Assembly (NCBI RefSeq): GCF_937934665.1
Contig: NZ_CALGYW010000082.1
Coordinates: 1 to 39,717 of the forward strand
Reading direction: 5' to 3'
DNA from: an uncultured Anaerococcus sp.
Lineage (GTDB): Bacteria; Bacillota; Clostridia; Tissierellales; Peptoniphilaceae
Length of the DNA: 39,717 nt
Shown here: piece after piece, positions 1 through 6,754 of the stretch
How the letters are laid out: every line of letters starts with the position of its first letter
Numbering within the stretch: the stretch's first letter is position 1
Position numbers and translations under genes: made by a program
Notes under the pieces: model-generated
Databases searched by the model: none
The model's input: the letters and a program-made list of their open reading frames with translations, nothing else
What the model was told of the DNA's origin: nothing

Positions 1-837
1 ATGTCGGCTTTTACCAATATTGTTCTTGACTATATTTTTATTTTTAAATTTCACTGGGGGCTAAGGGGTGCTGCCATAGCGACAGGTCTTGCTCAGACAA
101 TTCCAACTATTGGCTATCTGATTTACTTCTTATCAGATAAGTCCTACCTAAAATTTAGAAAGTTTAGGTTAAAGGCCTTTATGATTAAAGAAATATTTTC
201 TTATGGCTTTCCTGCATCCTTATCTGAACTTTCGACAGGATTTTGCATCTTGGTTTTTAACCTAGCTATAGGCAAGCTTTATGGAGAAGAGGGACTTGCT
301 GCCTTTTCTGTAATCGCCTATGTTATGACTTTTGTTGTAAATACCATGCTTGCAGTAAATCAATCCAGCCAGCCCCTTCTGGGTTTTTATTATGGGGCAA
401 GAGAGTATGATAATATTCCTATTTTGAGAGGCTATATGCTAAGGTCAGTTGCTATTCTTTCTGTTGTCATGGTTTTTGCAATAGAAATGTGGCCAGGATT
501 TTTTATAAATGTATTTTTAACTGATGTGAGTGTTGACTTTATGGCCTTTGCTTCAAGGGCGTTAAGGATTTTTGCTATAAGTTTTCTAATCCTAGGTTTT
601 AATATTACAAACGGAGGCTATCTTACATCTGTGGGTAAACCAAGGTTTGACTTTGTCATCACCCTTCTAAGAGGCTACGTATTTGTTGCTTTATTTTCTT
701 TTTTGGTGACAATTTTTATGCCTAAGGAAGCGATTTGGTACGTTTTAATAGCATCTGATTTTATAACCATGCTAATTTCAATATTTTTGATCAAAAAAGA
801 AATTAAAGATTTAGAAAAAGAGAAGCGAATCCCTTAG
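1..837 (+). CDS. MATE family efflux transporter, C-terminal part (5' end outside window)
   Basis: This is the C-terminal part (278 residues) of a multidrug and toxin extrusion transporter, an integral membrane protein that exports organic cations or drugs using a Na+ or H+ gradient. Families of this type are about 450 residues, so roughly 170 residues lie upstream of the window; the ATG at base 1 is probably an internal Met, because the segment NIVLDYIFIF followed by GLRGAAIATGLAQ is a typical mid-protein MATE stretch. Several hydrophobic helices follow (about residues 70-110, 145-175, 185-205, 220-265), including the second-half motif with NQSSQPLLGFYYGA near 118-131. The protein ends in a charged tail. 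The gene converges with the minus-strand ABC permease, with a shared terminator between them. Substrate cannot be told from sequence. Confidence 0.88.
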   Translation: MSAFTNIVLDYIFIFKFHWGLRGAAIATGLAQTIPTIGYLIYFLSDKSYLKFRKFRLKAFMIKEIFSYGFPASLSELSTGFCILVFNLAIGKLYGEEGLAAFSVIAYVMTFVVNTMLAVNQSSQPLLGFYYGAREYDNIPILRGYMLRSVAILSVVMVFAIEMWPGFFINVFLTDVSVDFMAFASRALRIFAISFLILGFNITNGGYLTSVGKPRFDFVITLLRGYVFVALFSFLVTIFMPKEAIWYVLIASDFITMLISIFLIKKEIKDLEKEKRIP

Positions 838-856
838 GACTAACTTCTCTTCTTTT
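818..856. terminator. Bidirectional terminator between MATE gene and fetB-like gene
   Basis: An 8-bp inverted repeat, AAGAGAAG at 818-825 and CTTCTCTT at 844-851, flanks an 18-nt loop and is followed by a short T-rich stretch. It overlaps the end of the MATE gene and lies against the stop codon of the convergent ABC permease gene, so it probably serves both. The stem is not G+C-rich, so confidence is moderate. Confidence 0.5.
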
Positions 857-1646
857 ACTTGTTGAGATTTATAAGTTGTTTTTCTTCATTAAAAAATTTC
901 TTAGTTGAAAATTTTAAAAAAATAAAAACTCCAATAGCGACTGATGATGTAATCGTGGTCATAATTGCGATTTGATATTTAATAGCGATTGTAGGTACGA
1001 CTCCTCCTAGGATTTGACCTGTCATCATTCCCGGAAGGGTTATTAGACCCATATTTTTCATGGAGTTTAGGGTAGGCATTAGGGCAAGGTCAAAAGCTTC
1101 TTTGTTTATTTCATCCATTGCCATGCTTGGTCTTGCACCTAGCATTAGTGACCCTTCAATTTTTACCCTTTTGTTTTCTATACTCGAAAGTATAGATTTT
1201 AGGGCAAGGGAAATCCCATTCATAGTATTGCCAATAATCATACCACCGATAGGGATTAGGTATTGGGGATTATAAAGTGGCTTTGGCCTAATAACCAAAA
1301 GGATAAAAAATAGTAAGCTTGCTAGGGAAGATATGAGTATAGCAAGGATTATAACCACAAACAAAGACCTAGGCAGGATCTTAACTCTTGGTTTTATTAT
1401 GTTATATATGGCAGAAGCTTCCATAAAAATGAGCATAAGGCATGTAAAAATAAAGGACTTAGAGTCAAATATGTAAACTAGGATAAAGCCTGCTACGGTT
1501 AGTTGGACTGTCATTCTTATGACGCTTACTATAATCTCTTTATTTCTATTGATTCCGTTTAGGCTAGTAAGGATTATTGCTATTATAATAAAAGTGTAAG
1601 AAAGGGCCATCTGTGGTAGAGTTAGGTTAATCACTCCTTGATTCAT
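855..1646 (-). CDS. fetB: ABC transporter permease, FetB/YbbM (UPF0014) family
   Basis: A 263-residue polytopic membrane protein of the FetB family. In E. coli FetAB is linked to iron homeostasis, probably by iron export; the substrate here is inferred only. About seven hydrophobic segments are visible. The family core is present: GGMIIGNTMNGISLAL near residues 133-148, then LMLGARPSMAMDEINKEAF, then LPGMMTGQILGG and the KYQIAIM segment near 224-230. Length is normal. The ATG lies inside the 3' end of the ATPase gene (20-bp overlap), a sign of translational coupling and of a two-gene operon. Confidence 0.88.
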   Translation of the reverse strand: MNQGVINLTLPQMALSYTFIIIAIILTSLNGINRNKEIIVSVIRMTVQLTVAGFILVYIFDSKSFIFTCLMLIFMEASAIYNIIKPRVKILPRSLFVVIILAILISSLASLLFFILLVIRPKPLYNPQYLIPIGGMIIGNTMNGISLALKSILSSIENKRVKIEGSLMLGARPSMAMDEINKEAFDLALMPTLNSMKNMGLITLPGMMTGQILGGVVPTIAIKYQIAIMTTITSSVAIGVFIFLKFSTKKFFNEEKQLINLNK

Positions 1647-2259
1647 CGAGTTTTCCTCCTACAATTCTTATCTTTCGATCAGCGTATTTATTTGCGATTT
1701 TTTCAGAGTGGGTTACGTAAATTATGGTTTTTCCCTGAGATTTTTCTATGAAATTTTTTATAACCAGATCTTCTGTAGCAGAGTCAAGGGCGGATGTTGG
1801 TTCGTCTAAAAGATAAACGTCGCTATCTAATAAAAGTAGCCTTGCTATGGCAACTCTTTGCATTTCTCCACCAGAAAGGCTTTCGATATCAGTATCAAGT
1901 TTCATGTCAAGTCCTACGGCCTTTAGGGCGTTTATTAGTATCTCATCGGAAACTTTGTCTCTTTCTTGAAAGATTAGACCTTGTAATAGATTATCTTTTA
2001 CATTTTTCCTAAATCTTATTACATCTTGGCCAAGCATAGGAATTTCTCGTCGAAGCTTAATACTATCAAATTCTTTTAAATCTGTGCCCTTGTAATAGAT
2101 ATTACCGCTAGTAGGGCTTAACATTTTATTTAACAATTTTAAAAGTGTTGACTTACCTGATCCAGATGGACCGGTAATTACTGTCACCTTTCCCTTTCTT
2201 ATTTTTAGATAGGGGATATCTAGAACATCTAGAAATTTTACATTTTTTAGTTCAAACAT
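1627..2259 (-). CDS. fetA: ABC transporter ATP-binding protein, FetA/YbbL type
   Basis: A 210-residue cytoplasmic nucleotide-binding subunit partnering the overlapping FetB-like permease. Walker A (GPSGSGKST, residues 30-38), Q-loop glutamine (78, in MLGQD), signature LSGGE (128-132), Walker B with catalytic glutamate (VYLLDEP, 148-154) and the H-loop histidine (184) are all intact, so it should be an active ATPase. The start is supported by GAGGTG six bases upstream of the ATG. A promoter (TTGCAA-17-TATTAT on the minus strand) lies just upstream. The pairing with a UPF0014 permease, not the ATPase alone, is what suggests FetAB. Confidence 0.85.
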   Translation of the reverse strand: MFELKNVKFLDVLDIPYLKIRKGKVTVITGPSGSGKSTLLKLLNKMLSPTSGNIYYKGTDLKEFDSIKLRREIPMLGQDVIRFRKNVKDNLLQGLIFQERDKVSDEILINALKAVGLDMKLDTDIESLSGGEMQRVAIARLLLLDSDVYLLDEPTSALDSATEDLVIKNFIEKSQGKTIIYVTHSEKIANKYADRKIRIVGGKLDESRSD

Positions 2260-2275
2260 GATTCACCTCATATTA

Positions 2276-2304
2276 ATAATAACTTTTTTATAAAAAAATT
2301 GCAA
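2276..2304 (-). promoter_or_regulatory. Promoter for the fetAB-like operon
   Basis: On the minus strand a -35 TTGCAA (2299-2304) and a -10 TATTAT (2276-2281) are separated by exactly 17 bases. Transcription would begin about 10 bases before the ATPase ribosome binding site, giving a very short leader. The spacer is nearly pure A/T. Confidence 0.5.
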
Positions 2305-2309
2305 ATGAC

Positions 2310-2338
2310 TTGACATGATAGAAAATTTATCATATAAT
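2310..2338 (+). promoter_or_regulatory. Distal tRNA operon promoter (consensus)
   Basis: TTGACA at 2310-2315 and TATAAT at 2333-2338 with a 17-base spacer: a perfect sigma-A consensus promoter. Transcription would start near 2345, about 80 bases before tRNA-Gly, so the precursor would carry a leader that contains the dyad at 2382-2405. Confidence 0.8.
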
Positions 2339-2381
2339 GTAAAAGTAAGCTTAAGAGAGAAGAGCTGGTAAATTTAATTGA

Positions 2382-2405
2382 TTTATCTCTTTACAAAGAG
2401 ATAAA
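2382..2405. promoter_or_regulatory. Perfect 11-bp inverted repeat over the proximal tRNA promoter
   Basis: TTTATCTCTTT (2382-2392) and AAAGAGATAAA (2395-2405) are exact reverse complements separated by two bases. The dyad covers the -35 hexamer (2390-2395) of the proximal promoter. It is not followed by a T-run on either strand, so it is unlikely to be a terminator. It could be a DNA operator or a hairpin in RNA made from the distal promoter. Confidence 0.6.
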
Positions 2406-2418
2406 AAAGTGTTATAAT
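2390..2418 (+). promoter_or_regulatory. Proximal tRNA operon promoter
   Basis: TTTACA at 2390-2395 and TATAAT at 2413-2418 with a 17-base spacer. The predicted start near 2425 lies only about two bases before the mature 5' end of tRNA-Gly (2427), so this promoter gives an almost leaderless pre-tRNA. Confidence 0.75.
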
Positions 2419-2426
2419 ATAAATAT

Positions 2427-2501
2427 GCGGATGTGGCTCAGTGGTAGAGCATCGCCTTGCCAAGGCGAGGGTCGCGAGTTCGAATCTCGTCATCCGCTCC
2501 A
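2427..2501 (+). tRNA. tRNA-Gly (GCC)
   Basis: The acceptor stem GCGGATG (2427-2433) pairs with CATCCGC (2491-2497), followed by discriminator T and an encoded CCA (2499-2501). The anticodon arm TCGCC/GGCGA encloses the loop TTGCCAA with anticodon GCC, reading glycine GGC/GGU. The T arm contains GTTCGAATC. It is transcribed with tRNA-Cys 11 bases downstream. Confidence 0.96.
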
Positions 2502-2512
2502 TTTTTTATTAA

Positions 2513-2586
2513 GGCGCCATAGCCAAGTGGTAAGGCAGAGGTCTGCAACACCTTTACCCCCAGTTCAAATCTGGGTGGCGCCTCCA
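2513..2586 (+). tRNA. tRNA-Cys (GCA)
   Basis: The acceptor stem GGCGCCA (2513-2519) pairs with TGGCGCC (2576-2582), followed by discriminator T and an encoded CCA (2584-2586). The anticodon stem GAGGT/ACCTT encloses the loop CTGCAAC, giving anticodon GCA for cysteine. The T loop TTCAAAT is normal. It shares the two upstream promoters with tRNA-Gly. Confidence 0.95.
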
Positions 2587-2591
2587 AATAC

Positions 2592-2614
2592 ATCCCCGCA
2601 ATGGGGATTTTTTT
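2592..2614 (+). terminator. Terminator after the tRNA pair
   Basis: A 6-bp stem ATCCCC (2592-2597) / GGGGAT (2603-2608) with a 5-base loop is followed by an uninterrupted T-run (2608-2614). It should end the tRNA transcript, but the ribosome binding site of the next gene (GGGAGGA at 2618-2624) begins only four bases later, with no room for another promoter. Confidence 0.8.
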
Positions 2615-2629
2615 ATTGGGAGGATTTTT

Positions 2630-3304
2630 ATGTTAATTATTTCCTATAAGGCAAGTGATGATTTTAAAAATTTTTTAAGGGAAAGTGGGTTTTCTTTTAT
2701 AGAAACTATAGCTAATCCAAATTTAGATCCCAGAATAAATGACCATCCTGACTTATCTCTCTTTAAAAACAGCGATAAGACTTTGATTGTAGATAAAAGT
2801 GTTATTTCTTATTATGAAGATAAGTTAAAAGGTTATAGACTGATTGGTGGAGAAAATGTGGGACTTAGGTATCCTAAAGATGCCCTTTATAATGTTGTAA
2901 GATTTAAAGATTTCTATATCCACAACGATGTTACTGAAAAAAATATAGAAAATTTCTTTAAAGAAAAAGGAATTTCTCACCTAAAAGTCAACCAAGGCTA
3001 TACTAGGTGTTCCCTTATACCACTTAGAGACTTACTAATTACAAGTGATTATGGGATCTATAAAGCTCTTGTAAATAAAGTAGATATTTGCTTAGTTGAA
3101 AACGATGATATAATTCTAGATGGTTTTGACCAAGGATTTTTGGGTGGTACCTGTGGTCTTGTAGGAGATAAGCTTATTTTTACTGGAGATATTAGAAACC
3201 ATAAGGCCTATCCAAGTATAGAAGAAATTTGCCAAAAGAAAAATATTAAGCCTATCTATCCAGAAACTCACCTAGTAGATTTAGGTTCTATCATAGAAAT
3301 ATAG
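2630..3304 (+). CDS. Pentein/GME-fold-like protein of unknown function (resembles DUF6873 family)
   Basis: A 224-residue soluble protein with no signal peptide. I read it as a member of the uncharacterised clostridial family described as having a guanidine-modifying-enzyme (pentein) fold, DUF6873; this comes from pattern recognition, not a search. Supporting segments are INDHPDLSLF (near 36-45), RCSLIPLRDLLITSDYGI (near 125-142) and the glycine-rich QGFLGGTCGLVGDKLIFTGD (near 167-186). His, Asp and Cys are therefore available as in pentein hydrolases, but I cannot assign a catalytic triad. The start is fixed by GGGAGGA six bases upstream. It lies 16 bases beyond the tRNA terminator T-run, so expression seems to need read-through. 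Confidence 0.62.
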   Translation: MLIISYKASDDFKNFLRESGFSFIETIANPNLDPRINDHPDLSLFKNSDKTLIVDKSVISYYEDKLKGYRLIGGENVGLRYPKDALYNVVRFKDFYIHNDVTEKNIENFFKEKGISHLKVNQGYTRCSLIPLRDLLITSDYGIYKALVNKVDICLVENDDIILDGFDQGFLGGTCGLVGDKLIFTGDIRNHKAYPSIEEICQKKNIKPIYPETHLVDLGSIIEI

Positions 3305-3320
3305 CTTATTTATCCGGGGC

Positions 3321-3348
3321 TTTTATCTTTGTTAAAATATCGTATAAT
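3321..3348 (+). promoter_or_regulatory. Possible hisS promoter
   Basis: A consensus -10 TATAAT (3343-3348) lies 31 bases before the hisS start. The best -35 at 15-17 base spacing is poor (TTTTAT at 3321-3326, 16-base spacing), so the promoter is uncertain although the -10 is good. Confidence 0.45.
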
Positions 3349-3379
3349 ATAGCTAGCTAAAGAGATATAGGAGAGATAT

Positions 3380-4666
3380 ATGAAAATTGTAAAACCATCA
3401 ACCATTGCTGGTGTTATGGAACTTTTACCTGAAGACCAGCTGGCCTTTGATAAGATGAAAAATATTATAGAAGAAACTTATAAGAAATTTCAATTTTTAC
3501 CGATAGATACCCCAGTTATTGAAAAAAATGAAATTCTTTTTGCTAAAGGTGGGGGAGAGACTGAAAAACAAATCTATGAAATAGCCTCAGATACCCGTGA
3601 TATGAGCCTTAGGTTTGACCTAACTGTTCCCCTTGCAAGGTATGTTGCTGAACACTTTGCTGATTTAAATTTCCCTTTTAAACGCTACCACATAGCCAAG
3701 GTTTATAGGGGTGAAAGAAACCAAAAGGGTAGGTACAGGGAGTTTTACCAATGTGATATTGATATAATCGGCCACAATAAGCTCGCTGTTGCAAACGACG
3801 CCATTCCACCAAGGGTTATCTACGAAATCTTTAGTAAGCTTGATACACCAGATGTAACCTTTAGGATAAATAATAGAAAGCTTTTAAATGGATTTTTAAA
3901 TGCTTTGGAAATAGAAGATACTACTGATATCCTAAGACTAATTGATAAAAAAGATAAGATAGGCATGGATAATACTAAAAAGGAACTACTTGACCTTGTA
4001 GATAGCAAAAAAGCTGATAAAATCCTTGCCTTTATAGGTTCTAATTTAACTAATGAAGACCTACTAGATAAGTTAACTGGTTTTGTCGATAATGATCTTT
4101 ATGAGGAAGGTCTTTTAGAGCTTAAAACTGTTTATGCTTACATGCTTCATCTTGGAGTGCCAGCTACTAATATAAAAATAGATCCATCCATAACTAGGGG
4201 CCTTGATTATTATACAGGCACAGTTTATGAGACTTTCATAAATGGCTATGAAAATATCGGCTCTGTATCATCGGGTGGCCGCTATGAAACTCTTGCTGCA
4301 AACTTTTCTAAGCAGGCCCTTCCAGGTGTAGGTATGTCAATAGGCCTTACCCGTTTATTTTATCAATTAAAAGAAATTGGGCTTGTAGATAAAAAAGAAT
4401 CAAGACTTACAGATATACTTGTTATACCAATGGGTGAGGAAGAAAATTTCTATGCTATCGATATCTTAAATAAGCTTCACGAAAATGGGAAAAGAGCTGA
4501 TATCTACCTAGAAGGTGGTAAACTAAAGAAAAAATTCTCCTACGCTGATAAGATAGGGGTTAAGTATGCCTATATTATCGGTCAAAGTGAAAAAGAAGAA
4601 GGAAAAGTTTCTATAAGAAATATGGAAACAGGGGACCAAGAACTTGTAGATTTTGATAGTATTTAA
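3380..4666 (+). CDS. hisS: Histidyl-tRNA synthetase
   Basis: A 428-residue class II synthetase that charges tRNA-His with histidine in the cytoplasm. The class II motif 2 region (KVYRGERNQKGRYREFYQ, about 107-124) is followed by the histidine-specific RGLDYYTGTVYE (about 273-284) and the motif 3 region SSGGRYETL. These, with the C-terminal anticodon-binding domain from about residue 340, mark a real HisRS; the complete C-terminal domain argues against the HisZ paralogue. Length is normal. The start has GGAGAG upstream. The 58-residue membrane protein gene follows 17 bases later and shares its terminator. Confidence 0.93.
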   Translation: MKIVKPSTIAGVMELLPEDQLAFDKMKNIIEETYKKFQFLPIDTPVIEKNEILFAKGGGETEKQIYEIASDTRDMSLRFDLTVPLARYVAEHFADLNFPFKRYHIAKVYRGERNQKGRYREFYQCDIDIIGHNKLAVANDAIPPRVIYEIFSKLDTPDVTFRINNRKLLNGFLNALEIEDTTDILRLIDKKDKIGMDNTKKELLDLVDSKKADKILAFIGSNLTNEDLLDKLTGFVDNDLYEEGLLELKTVYAYMLHLGVPATNIKIDPSITRGLDYYTGTVYETFINGYENIGSVSSGGRYETLAANFSKQALPGVGMSIGLTRLFYQLKEIGLVDKKESRLTDILVIPMGEEENFYAIDILNKLHENGKRADIYLEGGKLKKKFSYADKIGVKYAYIIGQSEKEEGKVSIRNMETGDQELVDFDSI

Positions 4667-4683
4667 GAAAGGTAAAATTAATC

Positions 4684-4860
4684 ATGGATAAATTTTTTAA
4701 ATACATAGCATTAGTCCTAGGACTTGTATTTGTCGACCAATTATATATGATAAACAGGTATGGCAATATATCGCATGAAACAATTTTTTTGGCGTTTTGT
4801 TTATTTCTTTTAAACCTATATTTTGGATTTTTTAGAAAAAAAGAAATGATTTTTGATTGA
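4684..4860 (+). CDS. Small membrane protein (58 aa), unrecognised
   Basis: An open frame of 58 codons starts at an ATG preceded by AGAAAGG (4666-4672, 11-base spacing) and ends at TGA. The peptide has two hydrophobic stretches, about residues 7-23 (YIALVLGLVFVDQLYMI) and 34-50 (IFLAFCLFLLNLYFGFF), joined by a short polar link and ending in a positively charged tail (RKKEMIFD). This predicts a small two-helix membrane protein. It lies 17 bases after hisS and directly before a terminator, so it is probably co-transcribed. I do not recognise a family; coding potential is inferred from ribosome binding site, composition and position. Confidence 0.5.
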   Translation: MDKFFKYIALVLGLVFVDQLYMINRYGNISHETIFLAFCLFLLNLYFGFFRKKEMIFD

Positions 4861-4866
4861 AATTAG

Positions 4867-4908
4867 GGCATGTAAGAGAGCGAATAGAATCTTTTACCTG
4901 CCTTTTTT
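4867..4908 (+). terminator. Terminator of the hisS transcript
   Basis: An imperfect 12-bp stem, GGCATGTAAGAG (4867-4878) with CTTTTACCTGCC (4891-4902), has one mismatch and one G-T pair. It is followed by six T residues (4903-4908). It begins seven bases after the stop of the 58-residue frame. Confidence 0.75.
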
Positions 4909-4920
4909 GTTCTTGTATTT

Positions 4921-4955
4921 AAAAAGACGAGGAATTTTATTTCTCGTCTTTTTTT
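4921..4955. terminator. Bidirectional terminator between hisS and the FAD-dehydrogenase gene
   Basis: A perfect 11-bp stem AAAAAGACGAG (4921-4931) / CTCGTCTTTTT (4943-4953) encloses an 11-base loop and has T-runs on both strands. It can stop the minus-strand dehydrogenase transcript and back up the hisS terminator just upstream. Confidence 0.85.
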
Positions 4956-4980
4956 GCTTATAAAAGCTTTTAATATTAAT

Positions 4981-6405
4981 TTATTCAGGTGATATAACTT
5001 TGCCTGGGTTTAGAATCATATTTGGATCGAATACTTTCTTGATTCCCCTCATAAGGTCTGTGTTGATTTGGCCTTCGTATTCTTTTAGGTATTGAAGTTT
5101 ACCGTGACCAACACCGTGTTCACCAGATAATTGTCCACCAAATTCATAAGCTTTTGTATATACTTCTTCTAAGAAGCTATCAACTTGTTTTTTAAACTCA
5201 TCAATATTTTCTTCATCGTTAGATAGTGCGTAGATGTGAAGGTTACCGTCGCCTGCGTGACCGAATGATTGAACATCGAAGTCATATTTTTCACCAATTT
5301 CATTTACATAGTTAATAAATGGAGCGATTTTGTTAATTGGAACAACTACGTCACATTCGTCTACTAGTTTGTATTGGCTATCAATCGCTTCAAGGAAAGA
5401 GCTTCTTGCTGCCCATGCATCTTTTATAGCATTTGGAGTATCTGCTACTAATACGTCAATTGCACCGTTTTCAACTAGAAGTTCAGCTGATTGTTCCATT
5501 AATAGGTCGATTTCATCTTCGTTATCACCATCAAAGGTAACAAGTAGGTAAGCATTAACATCAGTACCATCAATATTTTTAGGGAAAGTTTCCTTACCGA
5601 TGTATTTTTCAGATGCGATTATAATCTTTCTTTCCATAAACTCAATAGCTTGTGGTTTTAAGTTTGCTCTAAATAATACTGGAACTGTAGCTATACATTC
5701 ATCAAGTGATTCGAATGGAACTATTAGAGAAATTGTGTGTTTAGCTTGTGGAACTATTCTAAGTGTTAATTCTGTGATAATACCAAGTGTACCTTCAGAA
5801 CCTACCATTAGGTCTTTTAGTGAGTAACCTGTAGAAGTTTTTGAAACAACAGCACCAAAATTAGTGATTTCACCATTTGGAAGTACTACTTCCATAGCTC
5901 TTACGTAATCTCTTGTAGTACCGTATTTAACAGCTCTCATACCACCAGCGTTAGTAGCAACGTTACCGCCAAGGGTAGCAAATTTTTCGCCTGGATCAGG
6001 TGGGTACATGTATCCTTTTGTTAGACAATCTTCAGCAAGGTCGTGAAGATAAACACCTGGTTGAACTCTAACAACTAGGTTGTCAAGGTCATACTCGATA
6101 ATTTCATTCATGTCTTGCATGTCAATCATAACGCCGCCGTTAATAGCAACACCAGAACCAACTAGACCAGATCCAGCACCACGTGCTAGGACAGGAATTT
6201 TATTTTCATTACAGATTTTCATTATGTTTGAAACATCTTCTGTTGATTTAGCTGCAATAAGTACTTCTGGTTCATAAGAACCGTAAATTGGCATCTCATC
6301 ATGGAAAAAGTCTTCGTTTATGTCTTCAGCTGTAAAGACTTTTCCTTCTACGCTGTCTTTAAGTTTGTTAATGATTTCTTCACTAACCTTATTGTATTGT
6401 GTCAT
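4981..6405 (-). CDS. FAD-linked oxidase, GlcD/LctD-like (D-lactate or glycolate dehydrogenase type)
   Basis: A 474-residue flavoprotein of the vanillyl-alcohol-oxidase/PCMH superfamily oxidising a 2-hydroxyacid such as D-lactate to the 2-oxoacid. The FAD-binding half has RGAGSGLVGSG (75-85) and LGGNVATNAGG (145-155). The C-terminal substrate/cap half has GHAGDGNLH (382-390) and GEHGVGHGK (428-436), the usual metal and substrate ligands. AGGAGG supports the start. It is divergent from bcd-etfB-etfA. In Acetobacterium a related protein (LctD) works with an EtfAB pair in electron-confurcating lactate oxidation, so the neighbouring Etf may be its electron partner; that is inference. No separate Etf or permease is in this transcription unit. 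Confidence 0.85.
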   Translation of the reverse strand: MTQYNKVSEEIINKLKDSVEGKVFTAEDINEDFFHDEMPIYGSYEPEVLIAAKSTEDVSNIMKICNENKIPVLARGAGSGLVGSGVAINGGVMIDMQDMNEIIEYDLDNLVVRVQPGVYLHDLAEDCLTKGYMYPPDPGEKFATLGGNVATNAGGMRAVKYGTTRDYVRAMEVVLPNGEITNFGAVVSKTSTGYSLKDLMVGSEGTLGIITELTLRIVPQAKHTISLIVPFESLDECIATVPVLFRANLKPQAIEFMERKIIIASEKYIGKETFPKNIDGTDVNAYLLVTFDGDNEDEIDLLMEQSAELLVENGAIDVLVADTPNAIKDAWAARSSFLEAIDSQYKLVDECDVVVPINKIAPFINYVNEIGEKYDFDVQSFGHAGDGNLHIYALSNDEENIDEFKKQVDSFLEEVYTKAYEFGGQLSGEHGVGHGKLQYLKEYEGQINTDLMRGIKKVFDPNMILNPGKVISPE

Positions 6406-6453
6406 ATTTCCTCCTAATTAGTTGAAAAAAGAAGCATTGGCTTCATATTTTCA

Positions 6454-6468
6454 TGTTTACGTTTTCAT
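6454..6468 (-). promoter_or_regulatory. cre-like catabolite site at the dehydrogenase promoter
   Basis: Read on the minus strand the 15 bases are ATGAAAACGTAAACA, which fits the Bacillus CcpA consensus WTGNAANCGNWNNCW at every position. The site touches the -10 hexamer and covers the predicted start point of the dehydrogenase transcript, a repressing position. A weaker relative centred on CG at 6545-6546 lies in the same spacer. Whether this organism has CcpA is not visible here. Confidence 0.5.
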
Positions 6469-6496
6469 TATAACAAAAAAATTAACAAAGTGCAAA
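6467..6496 (-). promoter_or_regulatory. Promoter of the FAD-dehydrogenase gene
   Basis: On the minus strand a consensus -10 TATAAT occupies 6467-6472; a weak -35 TTTGCA occupies 6491-6496 with 18-base spacing. The -35 lies inside the TGCAAA dyad at 6491-6514. Confidence 0.5.
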
Positions 6497-6514
6497 AATA
6501 AATTTTTATTTGCA
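6491..6514. repeat. TGCAAA inverted repeat in the divergent promoter region
   Basis: TGCAAA at 6491 and TTTGCA ending at 6514 form a 24-base dyad with 20 of 24 positions symmetrical. Further TGCAAA words occur at 6641 and 6671 in the same spacer. It overlaps the likely -35 of the minus-strand gene and may be an operator; the low-complexity A/T core lowers confidence. Confidence 0.35.
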
Positions 6515-6546
6515 ATGTTTTTAATTTTATGAAAATCTAGAAAACG

Positions 6547-6575
6547 TTTGAAGAAGGGAATTTATCGTGTATAAT
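6547..6575 (+). promoter_or_regulatory. Possible distal bcd promoter
   Basis: TTTGAA (6547-6552) and TATAAT (6570-6575) are 17 bases apart. RNA from here would carry a leader of about 240 bases before bcd, including the imperfect dyad at 6603-6632 (CTATAAT ... ATTATAG). Apart from these sites I see nothing coding in the 412-base spacer 6406-6817. Confidence 0.4.
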
Positions 6576-6725
6576 AAAGACGAAAGCTAGTAAAAAAGAA
6601 TTCTATAATGGTGTATAATATACATATTATAGAAATAGTTTGCAAATGTTTTACTTCCTTGAAATAAAGGTGCAAAGATTTTTATTGGCTTTAAGTCGAT
6701 TTTCTTAAAAAACTTTGATTTTTAT

Positions 6726-6754
6726 TTGACAATTGACGAAATGATTGTTAAGAT
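6726..6754 (+). promoter_or_regulatory. bcd-etfBA promoter
   Basis: TTGACA (6726-6731) and TAAGAT (6749-6754) have a 17-base spacer. The start would fall near 6761, giving a leader of about 57 bases that contains a short GGATAATTTATCC palindrome (6780-6792). The -10 lies inside a Rex-like site. Confidence 0.65.

Noticed and set aside
2425..2649. 74-codon open frame across both tRNA genes
   Set aside because: It is an accident of tRNA sequence; the tRNA folds explain the region fully.
6471..6488. Rex-like site from two TAACAA words near the dehydrogenase promoter
   Set aside because: The words are direct, not inverted, and match the Rex palindrome poorly.
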